A DNA stretch of 64,000 bases from CAZCEC01 sp964497615 (GTDB lineage Bacteria > Chloroflexota > Anaerolineae > Anaerolineales > UBA6663), in NCBI GenBank assembly GCA_964497615.1, contig CAZCEC010000017.1:42775-106774 (forward strand), given 5' to 3'. Below are positions 51,901-59,972 of the stretch, piece after piece. The position numbers and the translations under genes were made by a program. Numbering within the stretch: position 1 is the first letter of the stretch; each line of letters opens with the position of its first letter. A model generated the notes under the pieces. The model ran no database searches, was not told the DNA's origin, and saw only the letters and a list, made by a program, of their open reading frames with translations.

Positions 51901-53259
51901 GCTTTCCGGACGGGGCGGGCGCGGCGGCTTAGATAGTGTATCCGTGACGTTTTCAGGCGAGATTATCCCCAACCAGCCGCGCAGGCGGAGTATCTCGCGG
52001 ACGCGCACATTGACCTCGCGCGCCAGGATCTGAGTTTGCCCGGTGCCGAACACGCCCAGGGTCTGCGGCACGGCCCAGATGTCGAGCAGTTCGGCCGGCA
52101 AGCCCAGGCAGAGGCTGCGCTTGGCAAGCCCGCCCTCGCTCGTCAGCAACATCGGCTGGCTGCCCACCTCATCCACAAACGCCTTAGCCACGGCCTCAGC
52201 TGAGTCCTGGTCCATGCCGCCGTTGCCCACCGTCACCGCCGGCAATAGCCCGTAGGCCTGCGCGCGTTCCTCCAGGTCGAGGTTGGTGTTCGCCAGCCAC
52301 TCCAACATGCTTTTGGACGCCAACCGCCCAACCCGGTCCAGCAGCCACCGGTTAGTGGGCGACAATGACAGCTCCTTTATGCCAGTCCGTGCTGGGTCCT
52401 GGATAAACGGGGCGTTCGCGGAGAACGGCAGCGTCGGTCTCACCTCGGTTGGCAATACCACATATAGGCGCTGCTTAGCTTGACCGACCACGATTTCCAC
52501 GCGGCAGGGCGGCAGTTCGAAATCGGCGTCGCCGCGCTCACTGCGTACCTCTTCCAAGGCCTCGGCCGGAAAGTTGACTTCAGGCGACGTAATTCGCAGC
52601 AGTTGTTGGCTTCCTGTCCCGCTCGAAACACGTACCCATTCCGAATTCCGCACCGGGCCTCGCTTCAGCCGTTGGCGCGTGATGGTCTGGTCTTGTATCT
52701 GAAGTTGTGTGATCTTGCGGAAGAACAAAAGCGGTATCGGACTCGCCACCCACTGTTGGAAGTTGGCCCGCACCTGCTCTTCCAACTCTGGCCGAGTGAT
52801 CTTGATGACAATCTGCGTGAGCTCGGTCGCTGGCGCGTTCTCAATCCACACCGGTTCAGTAAAGCGCGCCTCATCGAATGCTACGGCCAAGGTGGGGGTA
52901 TACAGCTCTACCCGGCGCCCGAGGCTGAAGGTGGACTTGAAGCCCAGCCCGCGGAACCCGATGGTCTGCAAGTGTCGCTTGTTGGAGAACCCAAAACTGC
53001 ATAGGGATCTAAAGCTTGCTTCGTCGAAGTCTGTCCCATCATGCTCGAAACGGAAGATCCCCTCGGCCAGGGTCGCCCGGGCCATTGTCGCGCCGGCGTC
53101 GTCGGCGTTTTGCAGCAATTCTGACAGCACATGCCGGGGACTCTTGATCTGCCGGAAGAGCTGGCGCCAGGGTGCCGCCAGGTGAACATCAGCTTCTAGC
53201 TGGTCCCAACGCGATCGAGTTTCCTTCTGAATGAAGTCAAAGTATCGGGGACGCCGCAT
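48982..53259 (-). CDS. Giant sacsin-like GHKL ATPase
   Basis: 1425 residues from ATG 53259. The N-terminal GHKL/HSP90-type ATP-binding fold is explicit: VLSELLQNADDAGAT (residues 44-58; N box), then SNKRHLQTIGFRGLGFKSTFSLG (92-114; lid and G boxes), as in sacsin-type ATPases. About 1000 residues of mixed, tryptophan-rich sequence follow, then an acidic Glu/Pro-rich linker (roughly 1190-1320) and a C-terminal helical domain. GHKL ATPases of this layout occur in bacterial defence islands, where they may act as ATP-driven conformational sensors. It lies 71 bases after the SNF2 gene and before the GIY-YIG gene. Confidence 0.82.
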   Translation of the reverse strand: MRRPRYFDFIQKETRSRWDQLEADVHLAAPWRQLFRQIKSPRHVLSELLQNADDAGATMARATLAEGIFRFEHDGTDFDEASFRSLCSFGFSNKRHLQTIGFRGLGFKSTFSLGRRVELYTPTLAVAFDEARFTEPVWIENAPATELTQIVIKITRPELEEQVRANFQQWVASPIPLLFFRKITQLQIQDQTITRQRLKRGPVRNSEWVRVSSGTGSQQLLRITSPEVNFPAEALEEVRSERGDADFELPPCRVEIVVGQAKQRLYVVLPTEVRPTLPFSANAPFIQDPARTGIKELSLSPTNRWLLDRVGRLASKSMLEWLANTNLDLEERAQAYGLLPAVTVGNGGMDQDSAEAVAKAFVDEVGSQPMLLTSEGGLAKRSLCLGLPAELLDIWAVPQTLGVFGTGQTQILAREVNVRVREILRLRGWLGIISPENVTDTLSKPPRPPRPESLDGVARLWAYIENHAPPGFWWGPQQRQLRIVPVRGRPELAGVEEVLVLGERDGNLAPDDWDFLIARVNLVDADWVERVSQAEDAARRAGTSDLLYAVAGRLFRRLRLDRRVGLPQIVEAVAKPIFAAPRINRADAIRLAQVAARGGVSISSEVFFQCRDGEWRQTRDGLLIELQSELESLLPSAWVSKHLLHADYTGGFGPNDWDTWRRWAQQNDLGLFPLPAQTKTGIHGYEAAQAAARAHGYQEQLEYPRRSRRFELEDYDFDSYLWAHWERLGRTAPDTWGRVMRGIVQAASAAWRQRSHAQLRQLSGQSTYMVAEGKLPAKWLLRLRDLTCLPDMQGNWRLPSQLMRTTPETAPLQNIESFVRADYDLQASQWLLDLLGVRNTPDNAEKLLGRLRALAQPETLPPRLYVELVDLYRALDRVLPRLETDELAAVRTAFADERLIRAEDGTWQKAGGIFQRNDDEIPGVALVLTPVADLTLWGRLGVPPHPTLDKVLDWLESLPHGQRLEEGDRKRVRQMLGRVPRQAWQRGGWLDLNGRWTQVSDLRYYTLNSGVERGLFTAVRQATADFTMLPDDAADWALSVGLLSLEANLHQRLEKADPTPGQRRPEWLAELGRCLFKVKPALPPGDDAAVATWQANRDLARNLGRSRWQPVRRLEVMPYVDGTPAGDARPVKAAWVDETIYVMASGPSHHRELAAALAAPFRGQGLAQAIADCIDRPASWVADYFAANFELFEPEAEPEPEDERPEALAEPETQDAPIPQPTEAEAQLPMTPANGEAPAGVSDAQVIDATPIMTPAPALEVGEDGHEPEPEAEDEVAETGEEEEVGTSVAAPRPRAPSTFERLAEFMQRLGFHWDAARDLFADVRGNVIRREEGVLKWVIYDQNGQRRDGYWIGNRSLEQGLEISGGDWETLKRAPDSTWLLLPEESGELRSLQMRRLMRRVQSGEVGLYPAMFRLRLEAVREAS

Positions 53260-53333
53260 CAATCATCCTCGCCCGCTTGCCTCTTGCGCAAGTTCGCTCT
53301 CCAGATCAGCTTCAAACGCCTTCCCTAATCCGG

Positions 53334-56300
53334 CTATGTTGGCGCCCCGCCTCGCGCCAGCAACTCGCTCAACTTGAAGTTGACGCTCGTGACTGCGAAG
53401 TCAACCGGTTGCGTGAACCGCCCTCGGATGTAAGTTGGCTCTTTGGCGCTGTCGCCGTCCACCAGCACGATTGCCAAAATGAAATTGTCACCGACGTTCT
53501 GCGCCGTCGTGATCTGGTTTCGGCTGATCGTCACCGTCGGCTTGCCCGCCGCCTTCCCCTTGACCTCGATAAACATCAAGCGTCCGGTTCCAGGGATGCG
53601 CGACTCGATGTCATACCCCGGATTCTCGTGCGGCATCGCGCGTGGCTCGCGCCCTAGTCTCCGCTCGGTTTCAAGCACCTTCGCCACGGCCAGGTCATCA
53701 ATCCGCCTGCGCTGATCTGGCGTCAGCCCATCTTCGTCAATCTCCGGCACCGGGGTCAGCAGGGCCGTGGGCACAATCAACGCCCCTCCCACCACCACCG
53801 GTGGTTGGGCTGCAATGTGCCGCTCCTGCTCCAACTCCGCCAGGCGCTTGTCTAGCCGGGCCTGAAGCTCCTCGGCCCGCTGCCGGGCCTTGCCCGAGTT
53901 CAATCGCGCATTGATCTTGCCGGCCAGTTCCTGGTCTTTTAGTTGGTTGGCCCGGTTGTCCCAATAGTTGATCTCTGCCAGCAGGCGCGCGCGGACGGCA
54001 GCCCGTGTCTTCTCGACCAAGGCTTCGCGCCGGTCGCGCACCTCGCGCAGATGGTCAGGCGCCAGGTGTTCCACTGCATGTGCCATGGCACGCCCTTCCA
54101 GGCTGGCTCCATCTCTGAGCCATGCTTGTTCCAAGTGAGGCCCGAGTTGGTGGCGCTCCGCTTCGGTAGCCGGTCGATAGTCCAGGTAGGGCGCATAGCC
54201 CGCACCGCGCACCTCGCCACTTGCATTGACTTCGGCAAACTGCATTCGCCGAGAAATCACCCGGCGCGACCCATCTGGGTTTGTTCGGGCATCCTGGATG
54301 CCATGTTCAAGGTAATAGAGCACCCGCGGTTCAGGGCCAGCCGAGGGGTCCAGGTCCACCAGCACGGCCCCTTGCTTCAACAAATCGCGGTGCCTTTCCA
54401 GAATCAGATCAATCACTGCATCGAGAAGCGGGTGTCCGGGGCTGACGAATTCTGCTGGGCCGGGCCTGTCCTGAACCTGGATTAACTCCTTCTCAAAGGT
54501 CACCCGTTCGTAGCGCTGCAACACCGGGGCAGCGCCCGTGCCAATAGCCCGATCGCGGTTGCGAATCGGTGCAGGCACGTGTGTGACCTCATACCGGTCC
54601 TTCTCCCGCTCGTGAATCGTCCCGCCCAATAGCCGGAAGGCCTCCAGGAAGAACGCTGCGATGAAGTGCGGCTGTAATCGGCGCGCCTGGTAGCGCTCCA
54701 TATCCTCCCGAATAGCCTGCACCCGCGTCATGTCCATGCTGTCACGCGCCAGCGCCTGCTCCTCGATCAGCTCGCGTAAATGCGCCCGATCCATCTTCTG
54801 GTCTACCACCTGTTGCAGCTTAGCCCGGATCTCTGGCCGATCGCCGTAGCGGATCGCCTCCAGCAGCAGGTGGCGCAGCGGGGTCTCCGTGAAGACTTTG
54901 CCGAGCACATCGAACACCTGCCCGCCCAATGCCTCGCGCTCGCGTTCCAACTTACGTAACAGCGTATGGAATACGTGTCCTTCGCGGGTTTCGCTGGCTA
55001 CCAGGTTCCACAGGTGGCACACCTCCGTCTGACCGATGCGGTGGATGCGGCCAAAGCGCTGCTCGAGCCGGTTGGGGTTCCAGGGCAGGTCATAGTTCAC
55101 CATCAAGTGTGCGCGCTGCAGGTTGATGCCTTCACCGGCGGCATCGGTTGCCACCAGTACCAGCACCTGGGGATCATTCTTAAACGCTGCTTCCATCTTC
55201 CGCCGCTCTTCGCGCCCCAGGCCGCCATGAATGTTGATGACCGCCTCGCTGCGCCCCAACAGGCCGCGGATTTTCCCCGTCAGGTAGGCCAACGTGTCCC
55301 GGTGTTCGGTGAAGATGATCAGCTTCCGCAGCCGCCCGCCGTCCTCAAGCGCTGGCGCGTCTTGCTGGAGGATCCGTGACAGCTCGTCCCACTTCCGGTC
55401 TACCCCGCTCTGCCGGACCCGCAACGCCTGCGCCTCCAATCGCTTAAGCGTCTCGATTTCTTTCTCCAACTCGTTGATGGTGCGTGCCGCCGAAGCCTCA
55501 TCCAACAGGCGCTCCTCGGTTGCTTCCACCTCGGAGTCGGGAGCGTCTTCCAGTTCATCCGGGTCCTCCGGCGCCAAGTCCGTCAATTCGCCTGCCAGGT
55601 CAATGGCGGCCGCATGGCCGCGCTGCATGATCTTGGCCTCATCTAGCCGCCGTTCCAGCCGCGCGAGGCGCCGGCGTAGTGATTCATGAATTGCTGCAGG
55701 CGACGACGCCAAGCGCCGTTGCAGAATCGTGAGCGCGAACCCAACTGCATTCCCCCGCTGACCGTCCAGCCGTTCGGCCCGATTCATCTCGTCTACCACA
55801 TAGTCTGTCACCTGAGCATACAGCGCGGCTTCCTGATCCGAGAGCGCATATTCCACACTGTAGGCCAGGCGCTCAGGAAACAGTGGCTTGCCATCGAACT
55901 TCAGCAGGTTCTCTTTTACCAGCCTCCGCATCAGGTCGGACGTGTCGCTGACATGCACCCCATCCCGAAAGCGGCCCTCGAAGCGGTCACCGTCGAGAAG
56001 CGCCATGAAGAGCTGGAAATCTTCCTCCTTGCCATTATGCGGCGTCGCCGTCATGAGCAGGAAGTGACGGCTGATCCCCGCCAATCGCTGGCCCAGCAGA
56101 TAGCGTTTGGTGAACTTGACCTCGCCGCCAAAGAAGGAGGCCGACATCTTATGGGCCTCATCACAGATGATCAGGTCCCATTCCGTCCGAGCCAGCTTCT
56201 CCTGGAGTTCATCATTCCGCGCCAGGTGATCCAGTCGCGTGATGAGGAGGTTGTGGTCGTCAAAGGGATTCCCGCTCCGGCTGGCCTCGATCATCTCCCG

Positions 56301-56849
56301 GTACAGGATCTCGAATGGTAGGCCAAACTTGCTGCCCAGTTCATCTTGCCACTGCTCCACCAAGTTGCCTGGCACCACGACCAGGCACCGCCGCAGGTCA
56401 CCCCGAATCAGCAATTCCTTGATCAGCAGGCCTGCCATAATGGTCTTGCCGGCGCCCGGATCGTCCGCCAATAAGAACCGCAAGGGCAACCGTGGGAGCA
56501 TGCTCTCATACACCGCGGTGATTTGGTGCGGCAGCGGCTCCACCAGCGAGGTGTGGACAGCCAGCACTGGGTCGAACAAGTATGCCAGCCGAATACGCTT
56601 CGCCTCCGAGACCAGGCGCAGCAGCGCGCCATCGCCATCGAAACTCCAGGCACGGCCATTGCTTACAACCTCGAGCGTAGGCTCACGATCGCGATACAGC
56701 AGAGTATTGTCCACCCGGCCGCTTGCGTCCTTGAAGGTCAACTCAACCACGCCGGAACCGTACCACTTCAGATCCACGACGGTGACGAGTTGGTTGGGGA
56801 GAATCCCCTTGACAGCTGCGCCTGGCGTAAGGTCTTCGAGTTTTGTCAT
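53334..56849 (-). CDS. SNF2-family helicase with C-terminal DUF3883
   Basis: 1171 residues. Swi2/Snf2 core: Walker A LLADDPGAGKTIMAGLL (127-143), DEAH box DLIICDEAHKMSASFFGG (~225), ISRHFLLMTATPHNG, and the second RecA domain LIIFTEHRDTLAYL through NPNRLEQRFGRIHRIGQ. A long coiled-coil insertion separates the lobes (ERLLDEASAARTINELEKEI). The C-terminal ~90 residues are DUF3883 (NPGYDIESRIPG, FIEVKGKA), a PD-(D/E)XK-like nuclease relative with an E-V-K motif. It is the first gene of the array, probably a dsDNA translocase that inspects or remodels foreign DNA. Confidence 0.88.
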   Translation of the reverse strand: MTKLEDLTPGAAVKGILPNQLVTVVDLKWYGSGVVELTFKDASGRVDNTLLYRDREPTLEVVSNGRAWSFDGDGALLRLVSEAKRIRLAYLFDPVLAVHTSLVEPLPHQITAVYESMLPRLPLRFLLADDPGAGKTIMAGLLIKELLIRGDLRRCLVVVPGNLVEQWQDELGSKFGLPFEILYREMIEASRSGNPFDDHNLLITRLDHLARNDELQEKLARTEWDLIICDEAHKMSASFFGGEVKFTKRYLLGQRLAGISRHFLLMTATPHNGKEEDFQLFMALLDGDRFEGRFRDGVHVSDTSDLMRRLVKENLLKFDGKPLFPERLAYSVEYALSDQEAALYAQVTDYVVDEMNRAERLDGQRGNAVGFALTILQRRLASSPAAIHESLRRRLARLERRLDEAKIMQRGHAAAIDLAGELTDLAPEDPDELEDAPDSEVEATEERLLDEASAARTINELEKEIETLKRLEAQALRVRQSGVDRKWDELSRILQQDAPALEDGGRLRKLIIFTEHRDTLAYLTGKIRGLLGRSEAVINIHGGLGREERRKMEAAFKNDPQVLVLVATDAAGEGINLQRAHLMVNYDLPWNPNRLEQRFGRIHRIGQTEVCHLWNLVASETREGHVFHTLLRKLEREREALGGQVFDVLGKVFTETPLRHLLLEAIRYGDRPEIRAKLQQVVDQKMDRAHLRELIEEQALARDSMDMTRVQAIREDMERYQARRLQPHFIAAFFLEAFRLLGGTIHEREKDRYEVTHVPAPIRNRDRAIGTGAAPVLQRYERVTFEKELIQVQDRPGPAEFVSPGHPLLDAVIDLILERHRDLLKQGAVLVDLDPSAGPEPRVLYYLEHGIQDARTNPDGSRRVISRRMQFAEVNASGEVRGAGYAPYLDYRPATEAERHQLGPHLEQAWLRDGASLEGRAMAHAVEHLAPDHLREVRDRREALVEKTRAAVRARLLAEINYWDNRANQLKDQELAGKINARLNSGKARQRAEELQARLDKRLAELEQERHIAAQPPVVVGGALIVPTALLTPVPEIDEDGLTPDQRRRIDDLAVAKVLETERRLGREPRAMPHENPGYDIESRIPGTGRLMFIEVKGKAAGKPTVTISRNQITTAQNVGDNFILAIVLVDGDSAKEPTYIRGRFTQPVDFAVTSVNFKLSELLARGGAPT

Positions 56850-56856
56850 TGAGACG

Positions 56857-56885
56857 AAAAAAGCCGCCGGCTGAGCCGAGCGGCT
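56857..56885 (-). terminator. Intrinsic-terminator-like hairpin in the leader of the SNF2 gene
   Basis: On the minus strand the outer arms AGCCGC/GCGGCT and inner arms CGGCT/AGCCG form a GC-rich hairpin with one bulge, followed at once by six T residues, ending 7 bases before the ATG at 56849. It lies between a good promoter (56964-56991) and the gene, so it can act as a transcription attenuator; it may also stop read-through from the RNase HI gene. Confidence 0.75.
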
Positions 56886-56963
56886 GGATAGGGGCCTGCG
56901 ACCTTTCCCCCGCTGCTACATACCTCTTATTGAGGCGATGTGCTCAACCTACAAGTACAGTGC

Positions 56964-56991
56964 ATTGTAGCCAATTTCCAGATTATGGCAA
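56964..56991 (-). promoter_or_regulatory. Sigma70-type promoter of the defence array
   Basis: On the minus strand TTGCCA (56991-56986) and TACAAT (56969-56964) with a 16-base spacer. It lies in the AT-richer 174-base gap between the RNase HI gene and the SNF2 gene and points at the array. Confidence 0.65.
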
Positions 56992-57023
56992 TCTGTGGAC
57001 AATTCTAACGAGGCGCCCCCAAT

Positions 57024-57653
57024 TCACTTCCGGCCAAGGTCGGCCGGATTCTCACCCCAGGCCTCGGTCTCCCACTTGAGGATGCGATTTTCATACTCGT
57101 GATGAGCCAGCCACGTCTCGGCTCGAGTCACCATGTGGAATAGTGCGGCATTCTGATCCGTCTGCTCTAGCTTGGTCCTGCACTTGCGCGCCTTCACCCA
57201 ATTCAAGGCGTTTTTAGAGTCAGTGTACTTGGGTTCGCTAATGCCGTCCCGGGCGAATATTGCCAGCGCATGAACGATCGCCAGAAACTCGCCCACGTTG
57301 TTAGTACCCTGTTCATACGGTCCCTGCCGGAAGATCTCGTGCCCAGTGGCAGTCGCGACGCAGCGATACTCAACTGGACCTGGGCTGCCGCGACAGGCCG
57401 CGTCAACGGCATAGCTAGGCAGCACAGGCTGGCCGATTTCTAGCAGCCGTTGTTGGCTTAGGCTTGAGATGTGCTGACCTTTGTAGTCATCGTAGCTTGC
57501 TTGGAAAGCCAGTTCTGCCGCTTGGCGGCTTTCAAACGATTTGTACTCCGCCCCGTTGAACCCGGTCACCTGTTTCGAACACTCCTCCCAGGTCGGGTAG
57601 ATACCTGGCTTGCGTCCATGCCAAACTACGTAGAACTTGGGCTTCTTGGCCAT
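57024..57653 (-). CDS. RNase HI with N-terminal viroplasmin-type domain
   Basis: 209 residues. The N-terminus (KFYVVWHGRKPGIYPTWEECSKQVTGF, then KSFESRQAAELAF) is the caulimovirus-viroplasmin/RNase H1 hybrid-binding domain. The RNase H core has YAVDAACRG (Asp), NNVGEFLAIVHAL (Glu), YTDSKNALNWV (Asp) and ENPADLGRK (last Asp). It would cleave the RNA of RNA-DNA hybrids. It is the second RNase H gene in the window; the tandem protein at 21996 has a different layout. Confidence 0.88.
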   Translation of the reverse strand: MAKKPKFYVVWHGRKPGIYPTWEECSKQVTGFNGAEYKSFESRQAAELAFQASYDDYKGQHISSLSQQRLLEIGQPVLPSYAVDAACRGSPGPVEYRCVATATGHEIFRQGPYEQGTNNVGEFLAIVHALAIFARDGISEPKYTDSKNALNWVKARKCRTKLEQTDQNAALFHMVTRAETWLAHHEYENRILKWETEAWGENPADLGRK

Positions 57654-57663
57654 GCGCTATCCG

Positions 57664-58353
57664 TCAGACTGTTTGGTTGGAACTGTGGATTCGAGCTGCC
57701 CGAAGCGTCTTCGAGGCAAAGTCGCAATAGTCGCCGAGGCGCTGCTTGTAGAACTCCTTGCGAATGCTGGGCTGGTGGGGAAACGGGAAGATTACGCGGC
57801 CCAGGGCATTCTCGCTTGGCCGCAGGTAGTCGAACTGGCCTTTATCTCCTTGCTTCCACTGCGGCGTGTATCCCCAGTAATCCCTTACCAATGGCATGGC
57901 GGGCTCCAAGCGCAGCATCGAGAGCAACGGCTGTCCCAGAGCAATCACCGGCAGGCCCGCGAACTCGGCTAGCTCCTCCTGTAGAATTGGCACCCAATGG
58001 CGGGAGAACTCTTCAAATACCTTGAAATCGTGGATCTGTGTTGGCGGCTTGACGAAGAAATTCTTGAGGTAGTTCGTGGCATAGACGTGCTGGCGCAGGT
58101 CAAGGCCAAGGTTGAGGCAGATCCGCTGCAAGTAATTCCACAGGCCCCCCTTGCGGCGCAGGTTGAGCACGACGTCAATCTTCGCCAGAGATGCCGGGTT
58201 CTTGACGGTGGGATCCTGCCCGAGAATCACCAACTTGGTCTCACCCTCGCCCCGATAGGTGCGAGGGATGGGCAGGGCTGCGTTGACATATGGTTTGAGC
58301 CTTGGGTCGGCGGACAATTGTGCGGCAACCCGCGCAACGTGAGCATCTGGCAT
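57664..58353 (-). CDS. Uracil-DNA glycosylase superfamily protein
   Basis: 229 residues from ATG 58353, with GAGGAG 7 bases upstream. LVILGQDPTVKNPASLAKI resembles the GQDPY-type motif of the UDG fold, and VIALGQPLLSML plus FPFPHQPSI near the C-terminus correspond to the second half of the active site. The activating residues differ from classical Ung, so substrate is uncertain; it may act on other damaged or modified bases. It sits between RNase HI and a hypothetical gene on the same strand. Confidence 0.72.
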   Translation of the reverse strand: MPDAHVARVAAQLSADPRLKPYVNAALPIPRTYRGEGETKLVILGQDPTVKNPASLAKIDVVLNLRRKGGLWNYLQRICLNLGLDLRQHVYATNYLKNFFVKPPTQIHDFKVFEEFSRHWVPILQEELAEFAGLPVIALGQPLLSMLRLEPAMPLVRDYWGYTPQWKQGDKGQFDYLRPSENALGRVIFPFPHQPSIRKEFYKQRLGDYCDFASKTLRAARIHSSNQTV

Positions 58354-58385
58354 GTCTTGCTCCTCGCGTCTGGCTAACGGGCCAA

Positions 58386-58802
58386 TCAAGGGTGGAAAAT
58401 ATCCTGCACGCGCAACAGACCCAGAATGCCCCGCCTGTATCGCTCTTCAGGGTTCTTCCATTTCGGGAAGAGGCTGATGTGCGTCTTCGCCACCGCCTCC
58501 AGTCGATCCACAAAGATGAAGGTCGTAAACGGTCGTGTATCATCGTGATACCCCGGCGGGCACAGGCTCAACGGCCAGTCAGTCGGGGTCCCTCGCTGGA
58601 TATCCACGCAGTTGGCGCGATAGCCAACAACGCTTTCGTGAAAGAAGTACAGGTCTATGGGATAGGGGATTGCCGCGAGCGTCTCGGGCTTGTAGGTCAT
58701 CTGGCTTCGCCACACCGCCTTGGGAGCATACGCAAGAAAGTTCTCAAAAACCTCCATCTTCCGCCAGTCGTCAGTGGCTAACAGCAGGGCCATTTTCGGC
58801 AT
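58386..58802 (-). CDS. Hypothetical protein
   Basis: 138 residues. ATDDWRKMEVFENFLAYAPKAVWRS, IPYPIDLYFFHESVVGYRANCVDI and TTFIFVDRLEAVAKTHISLFPKW describe a compact alpha/beta protein somewhat like EVE/PUA-type modified-base-binding domains, but I cannot assign it. It ends 32 bases before the UDG-family start, suggesting joint expression. Confidence 0.6.
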   Translation of the reverse strand: MPKMALLLATDDWRKMEVFENFLAYAPKAVWRSQMTYKPETLAAIPYPIDLYFFHESVVGYRANCVDIQRGTPTDWPLSLCPPGYHDDTRPFTTFIFVDRLEAVAKTHISLFPKWKNPEERYRRGILGLLRVQDIFHP

Positions 58803-58970
58803 CGGGATCTACTGTCTTCTCGATTGGCAAGGTCTGACCATTAGGTCACTTGGAGCCGGCGGCCAGCGCGGCTTGCCCACGTTTCCGTCGTGTGAGCTGT
58901 CGGAATGTTCCCAGAATTATAGCGATTGAACCACACTGGACAAAACTTACTTGGACTTGTCGTCTAAACG

Positions 58971-59972
58971 TCAACCGCGCTGCCGCTGCGCCTCGACATA
59001 GCTCTGCACAGTCACTCGTACCCGGTTGTGCCCCAGATGCTGCGCCACTGCCAGCCGCGCTGCTTCGTCATCCAGTCCTTCCGCCCGCAGAGCCGTATGC
59101 ATCGCCTGCGCGTTCAACTTGCGGAAGCCATGCGAGCCAAGCGACTGGATGCCCAGCGCCCGGCACGCGCGCCGGATCTCGGCGCGGACGTGTCCCGCTA
59201 GGCTGGCCCGGTCCCGAAACAGACAGCCCTGGTCGTCAGGGCGGCCCGCGCCCTGGGCCTTGAGCCCAGCCATGAAGTCGTCGAAGGCCGCGTCGTGGGG
59301 CGCCGTCAGCCGCGGCTTGCCACCCTTGGTCCGGCTGGTGTTCTTGACCAGCCGCACCTGCCGCCCCGCCAAGTCGATCCACTCCGCCCGCAGGTAGGCC
59401 GCCTCCTGAATCCGCAGCCCGGTCGCCAGCATCAGTTCGACCACTTGGGCGGCCACGGCCTTGAACTTGTCCGAGCCCTTGTCCCGGATCTGGTCCAGGA
59501 TGGCCAGGGCCTCTGTCTCCGAATAGGCCAGGGTTGACGTGTTAGCGCGAAAGCTCCAATCGCCGCCCTGCTCGGCGTTGGGCAGCAGCGGGGCCGCGTG
59601 GTCGTGCACCAGCTCCAGGTAGCGCAGCGCCCGATCCAGCTTGCGGATGAAGGCCACATAGCGCCCCAGGGTCCCCCCGGCCAGGCCGCGGTCGAGCAGC
59701 GTTTCCATGAACTCCGCGCACATCTCCGGCGTGATCTCGGCCGGCCGGCGGCAGTCCGGATACTCGGCCTTGAGATACTCCGCCAGTTCAAAGCCCTGGG
59801 CGACGTACTTGCGCATGGTCTCCTTGCCGAAGATCAGGACCTCGGCCTCACCCCGCTGCTTGGCGGCATGCCGCGACGTTCCCGGCTTGAACACGGCCTT
59901 CAACACTTGCAGAATCTGATGACCTAACGATCCGGCGCGGGCCGGCTGTCTGTAGTTCCACTCTGATCCCAT
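58971..59972 (-). CDS. Tyrosine recombinase/integrase
   Basis: 333 residues, ATG with AAGGAG 6 bases upstream. The N-terminal SAM-like core-binding domain spans about 45-135; the catalytic domain has TGLRIQEAAYLR (first Arg), SHGFRKLNAQ (His-x-x-Arg) and LGHNRVRVTVQSYVE (His and nucleophile Tyr). It is complete. It lies inside the ~30-kb segment bounded by the duplicated HTH-HNH-AAA-PIN module and could have integrated the element. No att site is identifiable beside it. Confidence 0.85.
   Translation of the reverse strand: MGSEWNYRQPARAGSLGHQILQVLKAVFKPGTSRHAAKQRGEAEVLIFGKETMRKYVAQGFELAEYLKAEYPDCRRPAEITPEMCAEFMETLLDRGLAGGTLGRYVAFIRKLDRALRYLELVHDHAAPLLPNAEQGGDWSFRANTSTLAYSETEALAILDQIRDKGSDKFKAVAAQVVELMLATGLRIQEAAYLRAEWIDLAGRQVRLVKNTSRTKGGKPRLTAPHDAAFDDFMAGLKAQGAGRPDDQGCLFRDRASLAGHVRAEIRRACRALGIQSLGSHGFRKLNAQAMHTALRAEGLDDEAARLAVAQHLGHNRVRVTVQSYVEAQRQRG

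Noticed and set aside
35259..56849. A canonical BREX, DISARM, Zorya or Wadjet locus
   Set aside because: No PglZ, DrmB/DUF1998, ZorAB motor or JetABCD-type SMC genes can be recognised; only the methylase and SNF2 elements are shared in a general way.
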